DNA from: Brumimicrobium sp041655765
Lineage (GTDB): Bacteria > Bacteroidota > Bacteroidia > Flavobacteriales_D > Crocinitomicaceae
Reading direction: 5' to 3'
NCBI GenBank assembly: GCA_041655765.1
Contig: JBBAEU010000002.1
Location: 124,001 to 188,000, forward strand
DNA length: 64,000 nucleotides
The notes below the pieces were generated by a model, which saw only the letters and a list, made by a program, of their open reading frames with translations, was not told the DNA's origin and searched no databases. Positions 49,604 to 57,975 of the stretch are shown in pieces. Numbering within the stretch: position 1 is the first letter of the stretch; every line of letters starts with the position of its first letter. Position numbers and translations under genes: made by a program.

Positions 49604-50221
49604 TACTTCCTTTAAGGTTTTTGGATATATATCATGGTCTTCTTCAAAATAAATGATTTCAATATCGAACTGTTGCTTTTTGAAAAAGTCTTCAACCGCC
49701 TGTAAATTATCCTTAAAATATTGGTCTTCTTTACCAACAACAAAATAGTTATTAGATTGAAAAATGCTAAAAGGCTCCTTTTCGATTGGAAGGTCTGGAG
49801 GAAATACACTTGCCCAAAGAATAAAATGTTGTGCTTTAAAATTTCCGCTGTAATGCCAACGAGCAGCAGTTGCACCGCCTTGAGAAAATCCCAAAAGTAT
49901 TCGATTTTTGTAACTGTTCTTGGCTGACAATTCGTTGTAAAGTGTGTCGAGATAATGAATGTTGTCTGCAATATCGTCTAACCTGGCTTCTTTTGTCATC
50001 CATGATGCACCAACACGACCACTTGTGCCACGCCGATAAAACCTGTGCATTCCTTCAGGTGCAACGACATAATTTTTATTTGGATCAAGTGTTTCAAATT
50101 TTTTAATAAAAAACTCGGGCAATTGTGAATAACCATGCAAAACAATCCAGATGGTTTTTGCCTTTGGATTCCCATAGGTAAAATATCGAACCGTTTTTTT
50201 TATGGTCAGTTGATGTTCCAA
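49571..50221 (-). CDS. Alpha/beta hydrolase (carboxylesterase/phospholipase type)
   Basis: The 216-residue cytoplasmic protein has the carboxylesterase-like fold: WIVLHGYSQLPEFFI (oxyanion strand), the nucleophile GFSQGGATAARW, an acid-bearing strand FVVGKEDQYF and the His near the end in EEDHDIYP. It belongs near the YpfH/Est family of small serine hydrolases. Its 3' end overlaps trmN6 by 33 bases in convergent orientation. The FAH-family gene lies upstream with a one-base gap, so the two form one transcript. Confidence 0.85.
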   Translation of the reverse strand: MEHQLTIKKTVRYFTYGNPKAKTIWIVLHGYSQLPEFFIKKFETLDPNKNYVVAPEGMHRFYRRGTSGRVGASWMTKEARLDDIADNIHYLDTLYNELSAKNSYKNRILLGFSQGGATAARWHYSGNFKAQHFILWASVFPPDLPIEKEPFSIFQSNNYFVVGKEDQYFKDNLQAVEDFFKKQQFDIEIIYFEEDHDIYPKTLKEVSQLIKMKVLR

Positions 50222-50222
50222 T

Positions 50223-50831
50223 TTATTTAATTCTTAAGTTTAAAACTTTTTCTTCATTGATAAATCCCTCTAAATAATCGCCAATTGAAACAGGACCAAC
50301 TCCTTCAGGTGTTCCTGTAAAGATTAAGTCTCCCGTTTTTAAGGTCATAAATTGAGAGATGTAAGAAATCATATAATCAACGTTGAAAATCATATCTTTT
50401 GTATTTCCTATCTGAACAATTTCTCCATTTTTAAGCAGTTTGAAAGAAATGTCTTGAATGTTCTTATTGTCAATTGAAATAAATTTGCTACCTATGGGTG
50501 CGCTATTTTCGAAAGACTTTGAAATTTCCCAAGGATGACGATTTTCTTTGCATTTTTCTTGTAAATCACGCGCCGTAAAATCAATTCCTATTGTGATGCT
50601 TGAATAATAGTTGTGGGCAAATTTCTCCTCGATGTTTTTACCAACTTTTTCAATTCTAACAACCACTTCACATTCATAATGTAGGTCTTTCGTAAAATCG
50701 GGATAATAAAATGTGTTTTCCTTTAATATTGCCACGTCTGGTTTCATAAAAAACATGGGTTCTTTTGGAAGAGGATTATTCAATTCATTAGCATGTTTTT
50801 CGTAATTTCTCCCGATACAAATCACTTTCAT
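50223..50831 (-). CDS. Fumarylacetoacetate hydrolase family protein
   Basis: The 202-residue protein has the FAH fold: CIGRNYEKHANEL at the start, the metal-binding Glu in YECEVVVRIEKVG, TIGIDFTARDLQ, the KSFENSAPIGSKFI loop, and GDLIFTGTPEGVGPV near the C-terminus. Members hydrolyse acylpyruvates or decarboxylate oxaloacetate. The short length fits the acylpyruvase/FAHD1-like group. Substrate not assigned. It lies between the exonuclease and hydrolase genes on the minus strand, with gaps of five and one bases. Confidence 0.88.
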   Translation of the reverse strand: MKVICIGRNYEKHANELNNPLPKEPMFFMKPDVAILKENTFYYPDFTKDLHYECEVVVRIEKVGKNIEEKFAHNYYSSITIGIDFTARDLQEKCKENRHPWEISKSFENSAPIGSKFISIDNKNIQDISFKLLKNGEIVQIGNTKDMIFNVDYMISYISQFMTLKTGDLIFTGTPEGVGPVSIGDYLEGFINEEKVLNLRIK

Positions 50832-50836
50832 TTCAA

Positions 50837-51697
50837 TTATTTTGAGAATTTGTCTTTCAGTGCGTTCAACTTGTTTTCCATTTGTTTGGCTTCTTTTTCT
50901 TTTCGAATTTCTTTTTGGGATTTTCTTTCAGCCTTGATTTTGTCCATTTCTTCTTTTAGGATAAGTTTAGTATAACGTGGAAAATTACTACTCATCATCC
51001 ATCCATAATATCCTGTTTCTTCGCTATCAACTTGTCGGATTGTTTTTCCTTTATGTTTGCCAAAGTTATAAGCGATTTCACCTTTTTTGTTGTATGCTAA
51101 ACGTCCAGCAAAATCTGCGATTTTATGCTTGTTGTTTGCGGAGAATTCGGCAAGAAAATTTATGTCGTTTTCCAACTCTTTGTATCGTTTTAGTTGTGCC
51201 TTAAAAACTTCGAATGTAGCAACTACATCTGCTCCCGCGCTGTGGGCATCTTCTAAATTTTTATCACAATAAAACTTATAAGCAGCAACGAGCGTTCTTT
51301 GCTCCATTTTATGGAAAATATTCTGAACATCTATAAATTTACGGTCTCTCATATTGAACTCGTGGTCAACTCGTAAAAATTCTTCAGCCAAAAGTGGGAT
51401 ATCGAATTTGTTAGAATTATATCCTGCTAAATCAGCATCGCCAATAAATTCGGCAATTTGATTGGCAACATCTTTAAAAGTAGGTGCGTCCTTTACATCT
51501 TCATTTGTAATTCCATGAATTTCTGTACTTTCTTTCGAGATTGGCATTTCAGGATTAATACGCAACGTTAGGTTTGACTCTTCGCCTTTTGGTGAAATTT
51601 TTAAGATAGAAATTTCAACAATTCTATCATTTGAGATGTCTAAACCAGTTGTTTCTAAATCAAAAACGCATAAGTTTTTAGTTAAATTTAACTTCAT
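50837..51697 (-). CDS. DnaQ-family 3'-5' exonuclease
   Basis: From ATG 51697 the protein of 286 residues begins MKLNLTKNLCVFDLETTGLD, where the first metal-binding D-x-E is near residues 13-15. Further exonuclease motifs are HGITNEDVKDAPTF, LAGYNSNKFDIPLL and EDAHSAGADVVAT. Past the nuclease domain (about 180) a charged C-terminal part includes FGKHKGKTIRQV and a Lys/Glu-rich coiled coil (EMDKIKAERKSQKEIRKE). It could be a proofreading subunit or an RNase T-like nuclease. The upstream in-frame ATG (51742) adds only a non-conserved stub. It heads the three-gene minus-strand operon. Confidence 0.85.
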   Translation of the reverse strand: MKLNLTKNLCVFDLETTGLDISNDRIVEISILKISPKGEESNLTLRINPEMPISKESTEIHGITNEDVKDAPTFKDVANQIAEFIGDADLAGYNSNKFDIPLLAEEFLRVDHEFNMRDRKFIDVQNIFHKMEQRTLVAAYKFYCDKNLEDAHSAGADVVATFEVFKAQLKRYKELENDINFLAEFSANNKHKIADFAGRLAYNKKGEIAYNFGKHKGKTIRQVDSEETGYYGWMMSSNFPRYTKLILKEEMDKIKAERKSQKEIRKEKEAKQMENKLNALKDKFSK

Positions 51698-51802
51698 TTT
51701 TATTTTCCTTGTTTGAGGATTAACTTTTAGTTGAATATACAAATAACTTGGATTTATTGGTTAAAACCAAAAAATTAAAGGTTTATCTGCTTGAATTAAA
51801 TA

Positions 51803-51834
51803 AAAAGAGGTTCATCTAACGGTGAACCTCTTTT
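51803..51834. terminator. Terminator of the E2 gene
   Basis: AAAAGAGGTTCA (51803-51814) and TGAACCTCTTTT (51823-51834) form a perfect 12-bp stem with an 8-base loop and T-runs on both strands. It lies 19 bases past the E2 stop. Confidence 0.8.
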
Positions 51835-51852
51835 GTTGTTTATTATAAATTT

Positions 51853-53196
51853 TTATAATTCTCTATTCACATCAAACGCCTCTAGGTATTCAGCAACACG
51901 TTTTACAAACATGCCACCCAGTGCTCCATCAACGATTCTGTGATCATAAGAGTGAGAAAGGAACATTTTGTATCGGATTCCGATAAAATCTCCATCAGCT
52001 GTTTCAATAACAGCAGGAACCTTACGAATCGCACCTGTTGCCATAATAGCAACTTGTGGTTGATTGATAATTGGTGTACCCATAACATTTCCGAACGTAC
52101 CAACATTCGTTAATGTATAGGTTCCTCCACTGATATCATCAGAACTTAATTTTCCATTTCTCGCTTTATCAGCAAGAGAATTTACACGTTTTGATAATCC
52201 TACAAGATTTAACTGGTCTGCATTTTTAATTACAGGAACGATTAAGTTTCCTGAAGGTAAAGCAGTTGCCATTCCGATATTTATATTTTTTCTTTGAATA
52301 ATGTTATTTCCGTCTAAACTAACATTAATTCCTGGGAAATCTCTGATTGCTTTTGTAAGAGCTTCAATAAAAATTGGCGTAAAAGTAAAGTTTTCACCTT
52401 CTCTTGCTTTGTATTCATTTTTTATTTTGTTTCTCCAATTCCAGATATTAGTAACATCCGCTTCTACAAATGAAGTTACGTGAGGAGAAGTGTGTTTGGA
52501 CGTTACCATGTGTTCAGCAATCAGCTTTCTCATTCTGTCCATTTCAACAATTTCATCACCTTCCATTAAAGGGATAGCAACTTTTTGTGTTGGTTTTGGC
52601 GCACTTTCTGTTTGAGGGGCTGGAGCAGTTGTAGCTGTTTGTTGAGTCGCTGGTTTAGTCACTACACCAGTTCTTTTATCTTCAATGAAAGATAAAATGT
52701 CTTTCTTTGTAACGCGACCACCCTGACCTGAACCTGTTAAATTTTCTAATTCTTGCATAGAAATTCCTTCTGCAGAAGCAATGCTTCTTACAAGTGGGGA
52801 ATAAAATTTACCACTTGGTCCGTTTTTAGAAACATCTGAAGAACCATTGACAGTTGAAACTGCGGTTGCTACAGTTTGTGCTACAGCTTCAACAGCTTGT
52901 GTTTCAACTTTTGTTTCTACAGCAACAGAGCTTGTTGTTGAAGTTCCTCCGTCTCCATCTGTAGATATGATTGCAATTACATCTCCAACTTGCGCTACTT
53001 CATCTTCTTGAAAAAGTATTTCAACAAGCGTACCCTCAACTTCAGAAGGTAATTCGTTGTCAACTTTATCTGTTGCTACTTCTACTAAGGGTTCGTCCAT
53101 CTCTACAGTATCACCAATATTTTTCAACCAATTCGTGATGGTTGCCTCGGTAACACTTTCTCCCATTTTGGGAAGTCGAATTTCTACTTGTGACAT
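51853..53196 (-). CDS. Dihydrolipoamide acyltransferase (E2) of a 2-oxoacid dehydrogenase
   Basis: The 447-residue protein has an N-terminal lipoyl domain with the lipoylated K44 in EVATDKVDNE, an Ala/Thr/Gln-rich linker, a peripheral-subunit-binding domain (about 127-165, SPLVRSIASAEGISMQEL) and the catalytic domain with H419 and D423 in SYDHRIVDG. It transfers the acyl group to CoA in a pyruvate, 2-oxoglutarate or branched-chain complex. The single lipoyl domain and general look favour the branched-chain or a generic E2; the E1 and E3 genes are not here. It is transcribed alone, with a good terminator. Confidence 0.92.
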   Translation of the reverse strand: MSQVEIRLPKMGESVTEATITNWLKNIGDTVEMDEPLVEVATDKVDNELPSEVEGTLVEILFQEDEVAQVGDVIAIISTDGDGGTSTTSSVAVETKVETQAVEAVAQTVATAVSTVNGSSDVSKNGPSGKFYSPLVRSIASAEGISMQELENLTGSGQGGRVTKKDILSFIEDKRTGVVTKPATQQTATTAPAPQTESAPKPTQKVAIPLMEGDEIVEMDRMRKLIAEHMVTSKHTSPHVTSFVEADVTNIWNWRNKIKNEYKAREGENFTFTPIFIEALTKAIRDFPGINVSLDGNNIIQRKNINIGMATALPSGNLIVPVIKNADQLNLVGLSKRVNSLADKARNGKLSSDDISGGTYTLTNVGTFGNVMGTPIINQPQVAIMATGAIRKVPAVIETADGDFIGIRYKMFLSHSYDHRIVDGALGGMFVKRVAEYLEAFDVNREL

Positions 53197-53241
53197 ATTA
53201 TCTTTGTATATAGGGTTATATTCAAAATTTTAAATCGTACA

Positions 53242-53249
53242 CAAAAATA
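53242..53249 (-). promoter_or_regulatory. -7 box of the E2 gene
   Basis: TATTTTTG on the minus strand, 46 bases before the ATG, fits TAnnTTTG. Confidence 0.45.
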
Positions 53250-53351
53250 ACTTAAAAAAACGATTTTAACCTTAAAATTAAGATATATTTAAAATGTATT
53301 GGTACTCAATTTATTAAGAAAATGAAGAATCATCATCGACAAAAAGATATT

Positions 53352-55316
53352 CTATCGGTCTAATCGTGACCAATATTTATTTAGGATTTCAATATCTTTC
53401 CAAATAGAATAATTTCTTGCATAAATGAGGTTTAACTTAGAGGTCATTGGACTATTTATCTCAGAACCTTTAGCTTCTGCGGGCGTAAGAATCCCTGTTT
53501 TGATAACTGGTAAGTTTCTATCAGCAGGATTTTTAATTTTCGAATAACCTATCCATGATTTTTTACCAATTAAAACATTCCAACAGTTATGAATGAATGT
53601 TTTCTTATCTGAATAAAACCAAATTGAGATAGGTAGAAACAAAATTAAAAGTAAAGCCAAGATAAAGTCAAGTGTGCGCTTATTTCGCTTATTGGAAGCT
53701 GTGGTTATGTTGTCAATTTCCATCAGATATAAATCTCCAGCCGTGTCAATTGAATTACTTCCGATTAGATATAAGCTATTTGGCTGTGCAATCTTAAACT
53801 CAATGTCTTTGGTTGAATTTTTAGACATCCAATTGATGATGCTTTCTGCTGACGTGTTTTTAGCGCAAAATATAACTTCATTTATTTTATAAATATCGAT
53901 AAATTGGTCTAACTGATTAATCATTCCGTCAAACAAAGAATCGTCTTTATTTTCATCAGGTGAAATAAATTTGATAGAATGTATTTTATGCGGTGTACGT
54001 TTTAAAATTGCTTTTACTCTTTTGGCTTCTTCAACTTCTCCAACAATGGCAAATCTTTTTACAGATACTCCATTTAGGTCAAATTTCTTTCCCACGAGAT
54101 AATGTAAAACTGTTCGAGAGATAAAATAGTAAGTCAGAACAATACAACCTCCTAAAAGGATAAAAAGTCTAGAAAATTGTGCTTCTTTTGGAAGTAAGGC
54201 ATAAGCAATAAGAATAATAGCGGTACCAATTATTGTTCCTGTAACAAACGATTTTAGTTTCAAAGGACGGTCATAACCACCTGAATACAGAATAGAAATA
54301 AGCCAAACTACCGTATATGCTGGGATGGATAATTTTAGTAAATATCGTGGAAAATCTATTTCATTTATTGACCATAAATTGGTTGAATAATATAAAATTC
54401 CAGCAATGATAACAAGGTCTATAACTGGAAGGAATATTTTTTTGACAAACCGATTAATTATGGCAATTCCAGCTCTAAAATAAATTGCTAAATTGATTAA
54501 AAATGAAAGTGACTTTGCATTTTTTTGAGAGAAATGTTTTTCTGCAAAAATTGTCATGGCCCTGTAAAAAACAAATACATAGTTTACGCTACTTTTTTTG
54601 GTGCTTTCGCCTTTGTAGTGGATGATTTGTGTTTTTGGATAATAATAATTTTTGTAGCCACCTTGAGTAATTCTGTATGACAAGTCAATATCTTCTCCAT
54701 ACATAAAGAAGTTTTCGTCGAGCAAGCCCACTTTGTCAAGTGCTTCTTTTCGCATTAACATATAGGCACCACTTAGGATTTCTATTTCATTGATTTCAAA
54801 TTCATCGAGATAACCCAAGTGATATTTTCCAAAGGTTTTACTTTTTGGAAAAATTCGTGAAAGACCAAATATTTTATAAAAAGCTACAGCAGGCGTAGGA
54901 AGTCCACGTTTACTTTCTGGGAGAAAATTTCCTTTTCCATCAATCATTCTTACTCCCAATCCACCAGCTTCTGGATGTTCATCCATGAAATCAATACATT
55001 TCAAAAATGTATCTTCTTCTACAACTGTATCTGGATTCAGTAAGAGGATATATTCTCCCTTTGCGATGCGAATGGCTTGATTGTTAGCCTTTGAGAACCC
55101 AACATTTTCTTTGTTATCAATAAGATGAACATTTGGAAACTTGCTTTTGACCATTTCCACCGAGTTGTCAATTGAATTATTATCAACCACAAACACTTCA
55201 CCTTTAACTTTCTTTAAGGCTGCAAAAACAGAGTTTAAACATTGCTCAAGAAAATACTCAACGTTGTAGTTAACAATGATTACAGATATTCGGATGGGAT
55301 TTGTTTCCACGTTCAA
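53352..55316 (-). CDS. Family 2 glycosyltransferase fused to a degenerate sugar-phosphate transferase-like membrane domain
   Basis: The 654-residue protein begins with a GT2 domain (about 8-250): ISVIIVNYNVEYFLEQCL, FVVDNNSIDNS, LLNPDTVVEED, ILSGAYMLMR and the ENFFMYGEDIDLSYR acid pair. It continues with four or five membrane segments (about 280-420), a Rossmann-like domain (about 428-545, AIVGEVEEAKRV) and a last membrane helix with a tail resembling polyprenyl-phosphate sugar transferases (NKRTLDFILALLLILFLPI) but without the KFRTM-type active-site loop. A role in surface polysaccharide synthesis is inferred. It follows the RidA gene by nine bases. Confidence 0.8.
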   Translation of the reverse strand: MNVETNPIRISVIIVNYNVEYFLEQCLNSVFAALKKVKGEVFVVDNNSIDNSVEMVKSKFPNVHLIDNKENVGFSKANNQAIRIAKGEYILLLNPDTVVEEDTFLKCIDFMDEHPEAGGLGVRMIDGKGNFLPESKRGLPTPAVAFYKIFGLSRIFPKSKTFGKYHLGYLDEFEINEIEILSGAYMLMRKEALDKVGLLDENFFMYGEDIDLSYRITQGGYKNYYYPKTQIIHYKGESTKKSSVNYVFVFYRAMTIFAEKHFSQKNAKSLSFLINLAIYFRAGIAIINRFVKKIFLPVIDLVIIAGILYYSTNLWSINEIDFPRYLLKLSIPAYTVVWLISILYSGGYDRPLKLKSFVTGTIIGTAIILIAYALLPKEAQFSRLFILLGGCIVLTYYFISRTVLHYLVGKKFDLNGVSVKRFAIVGEVEEAKRVKAILKRTPHKIHSIKFISPDENKDDSLFDGMINQLDQFIDIYKINEVIFCAKNTSAESIINWMSKNSTKDIEFKIAQPNSLYLIGSNSIDTAGDLYLMEIDNITTASNKRNKRTLDFILALLLILFLPISIWFYSDKKTFIHNCWNVLIGKKSWIGYSKIKNPADRNLPVIKTGILTPAEAKGSEINSPMTSKLNLIYARNYSIWKDIEILNKYWSRLDR

Positions 55317-55325
55317 AAAGTAAGA

Positions 55326-55703
55326 TTAACGCATAGCAATACAAGAAATTTCTACTGAAACGTTTCTCGGCAAAGTTTTTACAGCAACTGCTTCTCTTGC
55401 TGGTGGAATTTCTTTAAAATATCTAGCATAAACATCATTTATTTCTCCGTAATAATCCATCGAAGTCATAAAAATACTACATTTTACGATGTCACTCATT
55501 TCAAAACCTGCCGCTTTGATTAAAGCTTTGATGTTTTCCATTACTTGTTGTGTTGCGTTTGCTATAGAATCATTCACCAATTCTCCTGTTGCAGGATTGA
55601 GCGGTATTTGTCCGCTAATATATAAAGTATTGTCTTTAAGTATAGCAGGACTATACGGAGCAATTGGTTTAGGTGCATTTGGAATTATAATAGATTTTTT
55701 CAT
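55326..55703 (-). CDS. RidA-family enamine/imine deaminase
   Basis: RidA hydrolyses reactive enamine intermediates such as 2-aminoacrylate. The 125-residue protein has the whole short fold: PNAPKPIAPYSPAI, LYISGQIPLNP, SDIVKCSIFMTSMDYY and the signature EIPPAREAVAVKTLPRNVSVEISCIA, where the first Arg of PAREAV is the substrate-binding residue. Length is normal. It starts the transcript that continues into the glycosyltransferase gene nine bases later. Confidence 0.95.
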   Translation of the reverse strand: MKKSIIIPNAPKPIAPYSPAILKDNTLYISGQIPLNPATGELVNDSIANATQQVMENIKALIKAAGFEMSDIVKCSIFMTSMDYYGEINDVYARYFKEIPPAREAVAVKTLPRNVSVEISCIAMR

Positions 55704-55762
55704 GATTTTATCTTTTTACAAGTTTAATGATTTTTGGTAAGATTGATGGTCTTTATAAACAA

Positions 55763-55787
55763 AAAAGGCGGTTTTTAACCGCCTTTT
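55763..55787. terminator. Terminator of the M16 peptidase operon
   Basis: AAAAGGCGGTT (55763-55773), loop TTT, AACCGCCTTTT (55777-55787): an 11-bp GC-containing stem with T-runs on both strands, 23 bases past the stop of the 55810-57945 gene. Confidence 0.85.
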
Positions 55788-55809
55788 CGAAATTTTTAGT
55801 TGTTTTTTT

Positions 55810-57945
55810 TTACAACTTAAATAAGTTTTTATCAATAGTTCCGTTAATTTCAATATTTGTGATTGTTGATTTTAAATCTATTGAAACTCCCATTGCCTCC
55901 ATAATTCTAGAAGAGTTTTTCGGGAAAAGGTAACCACTAAAATCTGTGTAATTAGAATAATTAACTTCATAGAATTGTGGTCCCTGAGGTGTTTCTGCAG
56001 ATACCTCAGTTAAATCTTTTAAGAATGTTTCAGCATTGTAATAATCAGTCATAGTTGATTCTCCAGATACATATTTTACAATGTAATATGTTTGACCATT
56101 CTTCTGAGTTTTACCCTCAACCTTTAAGTCGTCTTTATGGCAACAAACAAGGCTAAATTCAGGGAAAATATTTGCAGTTTTTCTTGCCTCAAGCACTTGT
56201 TCTTCTGTCATTTCAATTTCATCTAATCCACCTAATTGATTTGGTGTTTTGATAAGACCTTTTTTTCCTGTAAAAATTTGCTCACTAACCACTTGTCCCA
56301 TCATTTCAGACTTCTCATAAGAAATGTTAGGTGCTTGATAAAGTTTTAAGGTTTTTTGTTCGATATTTTGACCCATATAAGAAAATTCGCTTTTCTCTTC
56401 GTGTTTTAGAGTGACGATTTCATCGATTTTCTTAGTAGCATCCTCAAAAGAGTTTGTTTGCGTGATTGCCATCAAATAATTATGAATAATTTGCTCACTA
56501 GTTAAATCAGACTCAACAATGTCAGCTTCTTCATAAGGATTTCCGAAAGCATCTAATGTTTCAACTTTTCCATCAGAGTCAAATTGTACAAGTTTGTCTA
56601 ATACCTCGTCTTTATTTCCTGCAACGATAATATTTAGATTATTCGGTTTGAAATATTTTTGTGTCATTTCCAAAATATCATCTTTTGTAACAGCATCTAA
56701 TTTTTGCAGATATGTTTGATAATAATCTTCAGGTAAGTTATTTCTGAAAATGCTGTATGCAAAGTTAGCAATCGTTCTAGATGACTCTAATGAACGAGCG
56801 AAGCTACCAGCCATAGATGCTTTTGCCAAGCTTAATTCTTCGTCTGTTACAGGTTCTATTGTGATTCTTTCAAGTTCAGCTAAAAACTCAACAATCGCTG
56901 AATCTGTTACTTCATTTCTGAAATTACCAGAAGCTGAAATATAACTTCCATCTCTGTTAATGTTTAATGATGAATAAGCACCGTAAGTGTATGCTTTATC
57001 TTCACGTAGATTTTGCATTAGACGTGCCCCAAATCCATGTCCACCATAAATTTTATTTGCAACATCCAATTTAATTTGATCTTCATGTCCTGGCGTTAAA
57101 TTCACTGGAAAAGCAATGTTGATTACCGATTGAACTGCACCTTGTTTATTGATAAAATAAACTTGATTTCCGTGGTCTGACTCATCCACTTTGTAGTTTG
57201 CAATGTGAGGGACTCTTCCTTCCCAACTTCCGAATCTTTCGTTAGCAACTTTACGTGCACCAGCTTCATCAATATCTCCAACAATAACCAAATAGCTACC
57301 AGAAGGAGTAAATTGTCTTTTATATAGATTTTCTACATCTGCTTTGGTAATATTTTTCAAAGATTCCTCTGTGGTAATTTCACCAAAAGGATGACTACTT
57401 GTAAAAATTATTTTTGACACAGCATTTGAAGCCATTGAACCCGGGTCAGATTTGACCAAAGCAATTGCAGATTCATTTTGTTTCATTATACGGTCGAATT
57501 CACTTTGAGGAAAATTCGCATTCTGCATAACATCTGTCATTATATCCAAGCCTTTGTCCATGTGCTTTGTCATTACACTTAAAAAGATATTGTTACTCGA
57601 TGCTGACAATGTTGCTCCGATAAAATCTTTCTCCTCATCCAATTGGTCTTTCGTTCTGTTTGTCGTTCCAGAAAGTAAAAGTTGACCCAATACATCCGAA
57701 ATACCAGCTTTATCTCCTTCTAATCTTGGGTCTGATCCCATCACTAAGTTAAAAGAAACTTTTGGAATTTTATGATTTGTTGATAAAATCACCTTCATCC
57801 CATTATCTAGATCGAACACGACTGGATCAGCGATGTTAATTTCTGGTGCGGGACCTGGCTTTGGAACAATGCTTCTATCTACTTGTCCGAAAAGAGTAGA
57901 AGAAAGTACGATTGTAATTCCTAATAATATATGCTTAATTTTCAT
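55810..57945 (-). CDS. M16-family peptidase subunit without the zinc motif, plus C-terminal extra domain
   Basis: The 711-residue protein has a signal peptide (to about 21, TLFGQ) and two M16 halves (about 40-230 and 235-450). The usual inverted zinc motif HxxEH is absent: the site reads AGISDVLGQLLLSG. The second half has the KAYTYGAYSSLNI region that helps form the active site in M16 pairs. Residues about 500-711 form an additional domain rich in charged strands. It is thus probably the non-catalytic partner of the next gene product, as in bacterial two-subunit M16B proteases. It starts 30 bases after that gene ends. Confidence 0.88.
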   Translation of the reverse strand: MKIKHILLGITIVLSSTLFGQVDRSIVPKPGPAPEINIADPVVFDLDNGMKVILSTNHKIPKVSFNLVMGSDPRLEGDKAGISDVLGQLLLSGTTNRTKDQLDEEKDFIGATLSASSNNIFLSVMTKHMDKGLDIMTDVMQNANFPQSEFDRIMKQNESAIALVKSDPGSMASNAVSKIIFTSSHPFGEITTEESLKNITKADVENLYKRQFTPSGSYLVIVGDIDEAGARKVANERFGSWEGRVPHIANYKVDESDHGNQVYFINKQGAVQSVINIAFPVNLTPGHEDQIKLDVANKIYGGHGFGARLMQNLREDKAYTYGAYSSLNINRDGSYISASGNFRNEVTDSAIVEFLAELERITIEPVTDEELSLAKASMAGSFARSLESSRTIANFAYSIFRNNLPEDYYQTYLQKLDAVTKDDILEMTQKYFKPNNLNIIVAGNKDEVLDKLVQFDSDGKVETLDAFGNPYEEADIVESDLTSEQIIHNYLMAITQTNSFEDATKKIDEIVTLKHEEKSEFSYMGQNIEQKTLKLYQAPNISYEKSEMMGQVVSEQIFTGKKGLIKTPNQLGGLDEIEMTEEQVLEARKTANIFPEFSLVCCHKDDLKVEGKTQKNGQTYYIVKYVSGESTMTDYYNAETFLKDLTEVSAETPQGPQFYEVNYSNYTDFSGYLFPKNSSRIMEAMGVSIDLKSTITNIEINGTIDKNLFKL

Positions 57946-57975
57946 CTTCTTAAATTTTAATAATTGAAATTAATC

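Noticed and set aside
49612..49971. Minus-strand frame of 119 codons within the hydrolase gene
   Set aside because: A shifted frame of the same strand as a clear alpha/beta hydrolase; no motifs.
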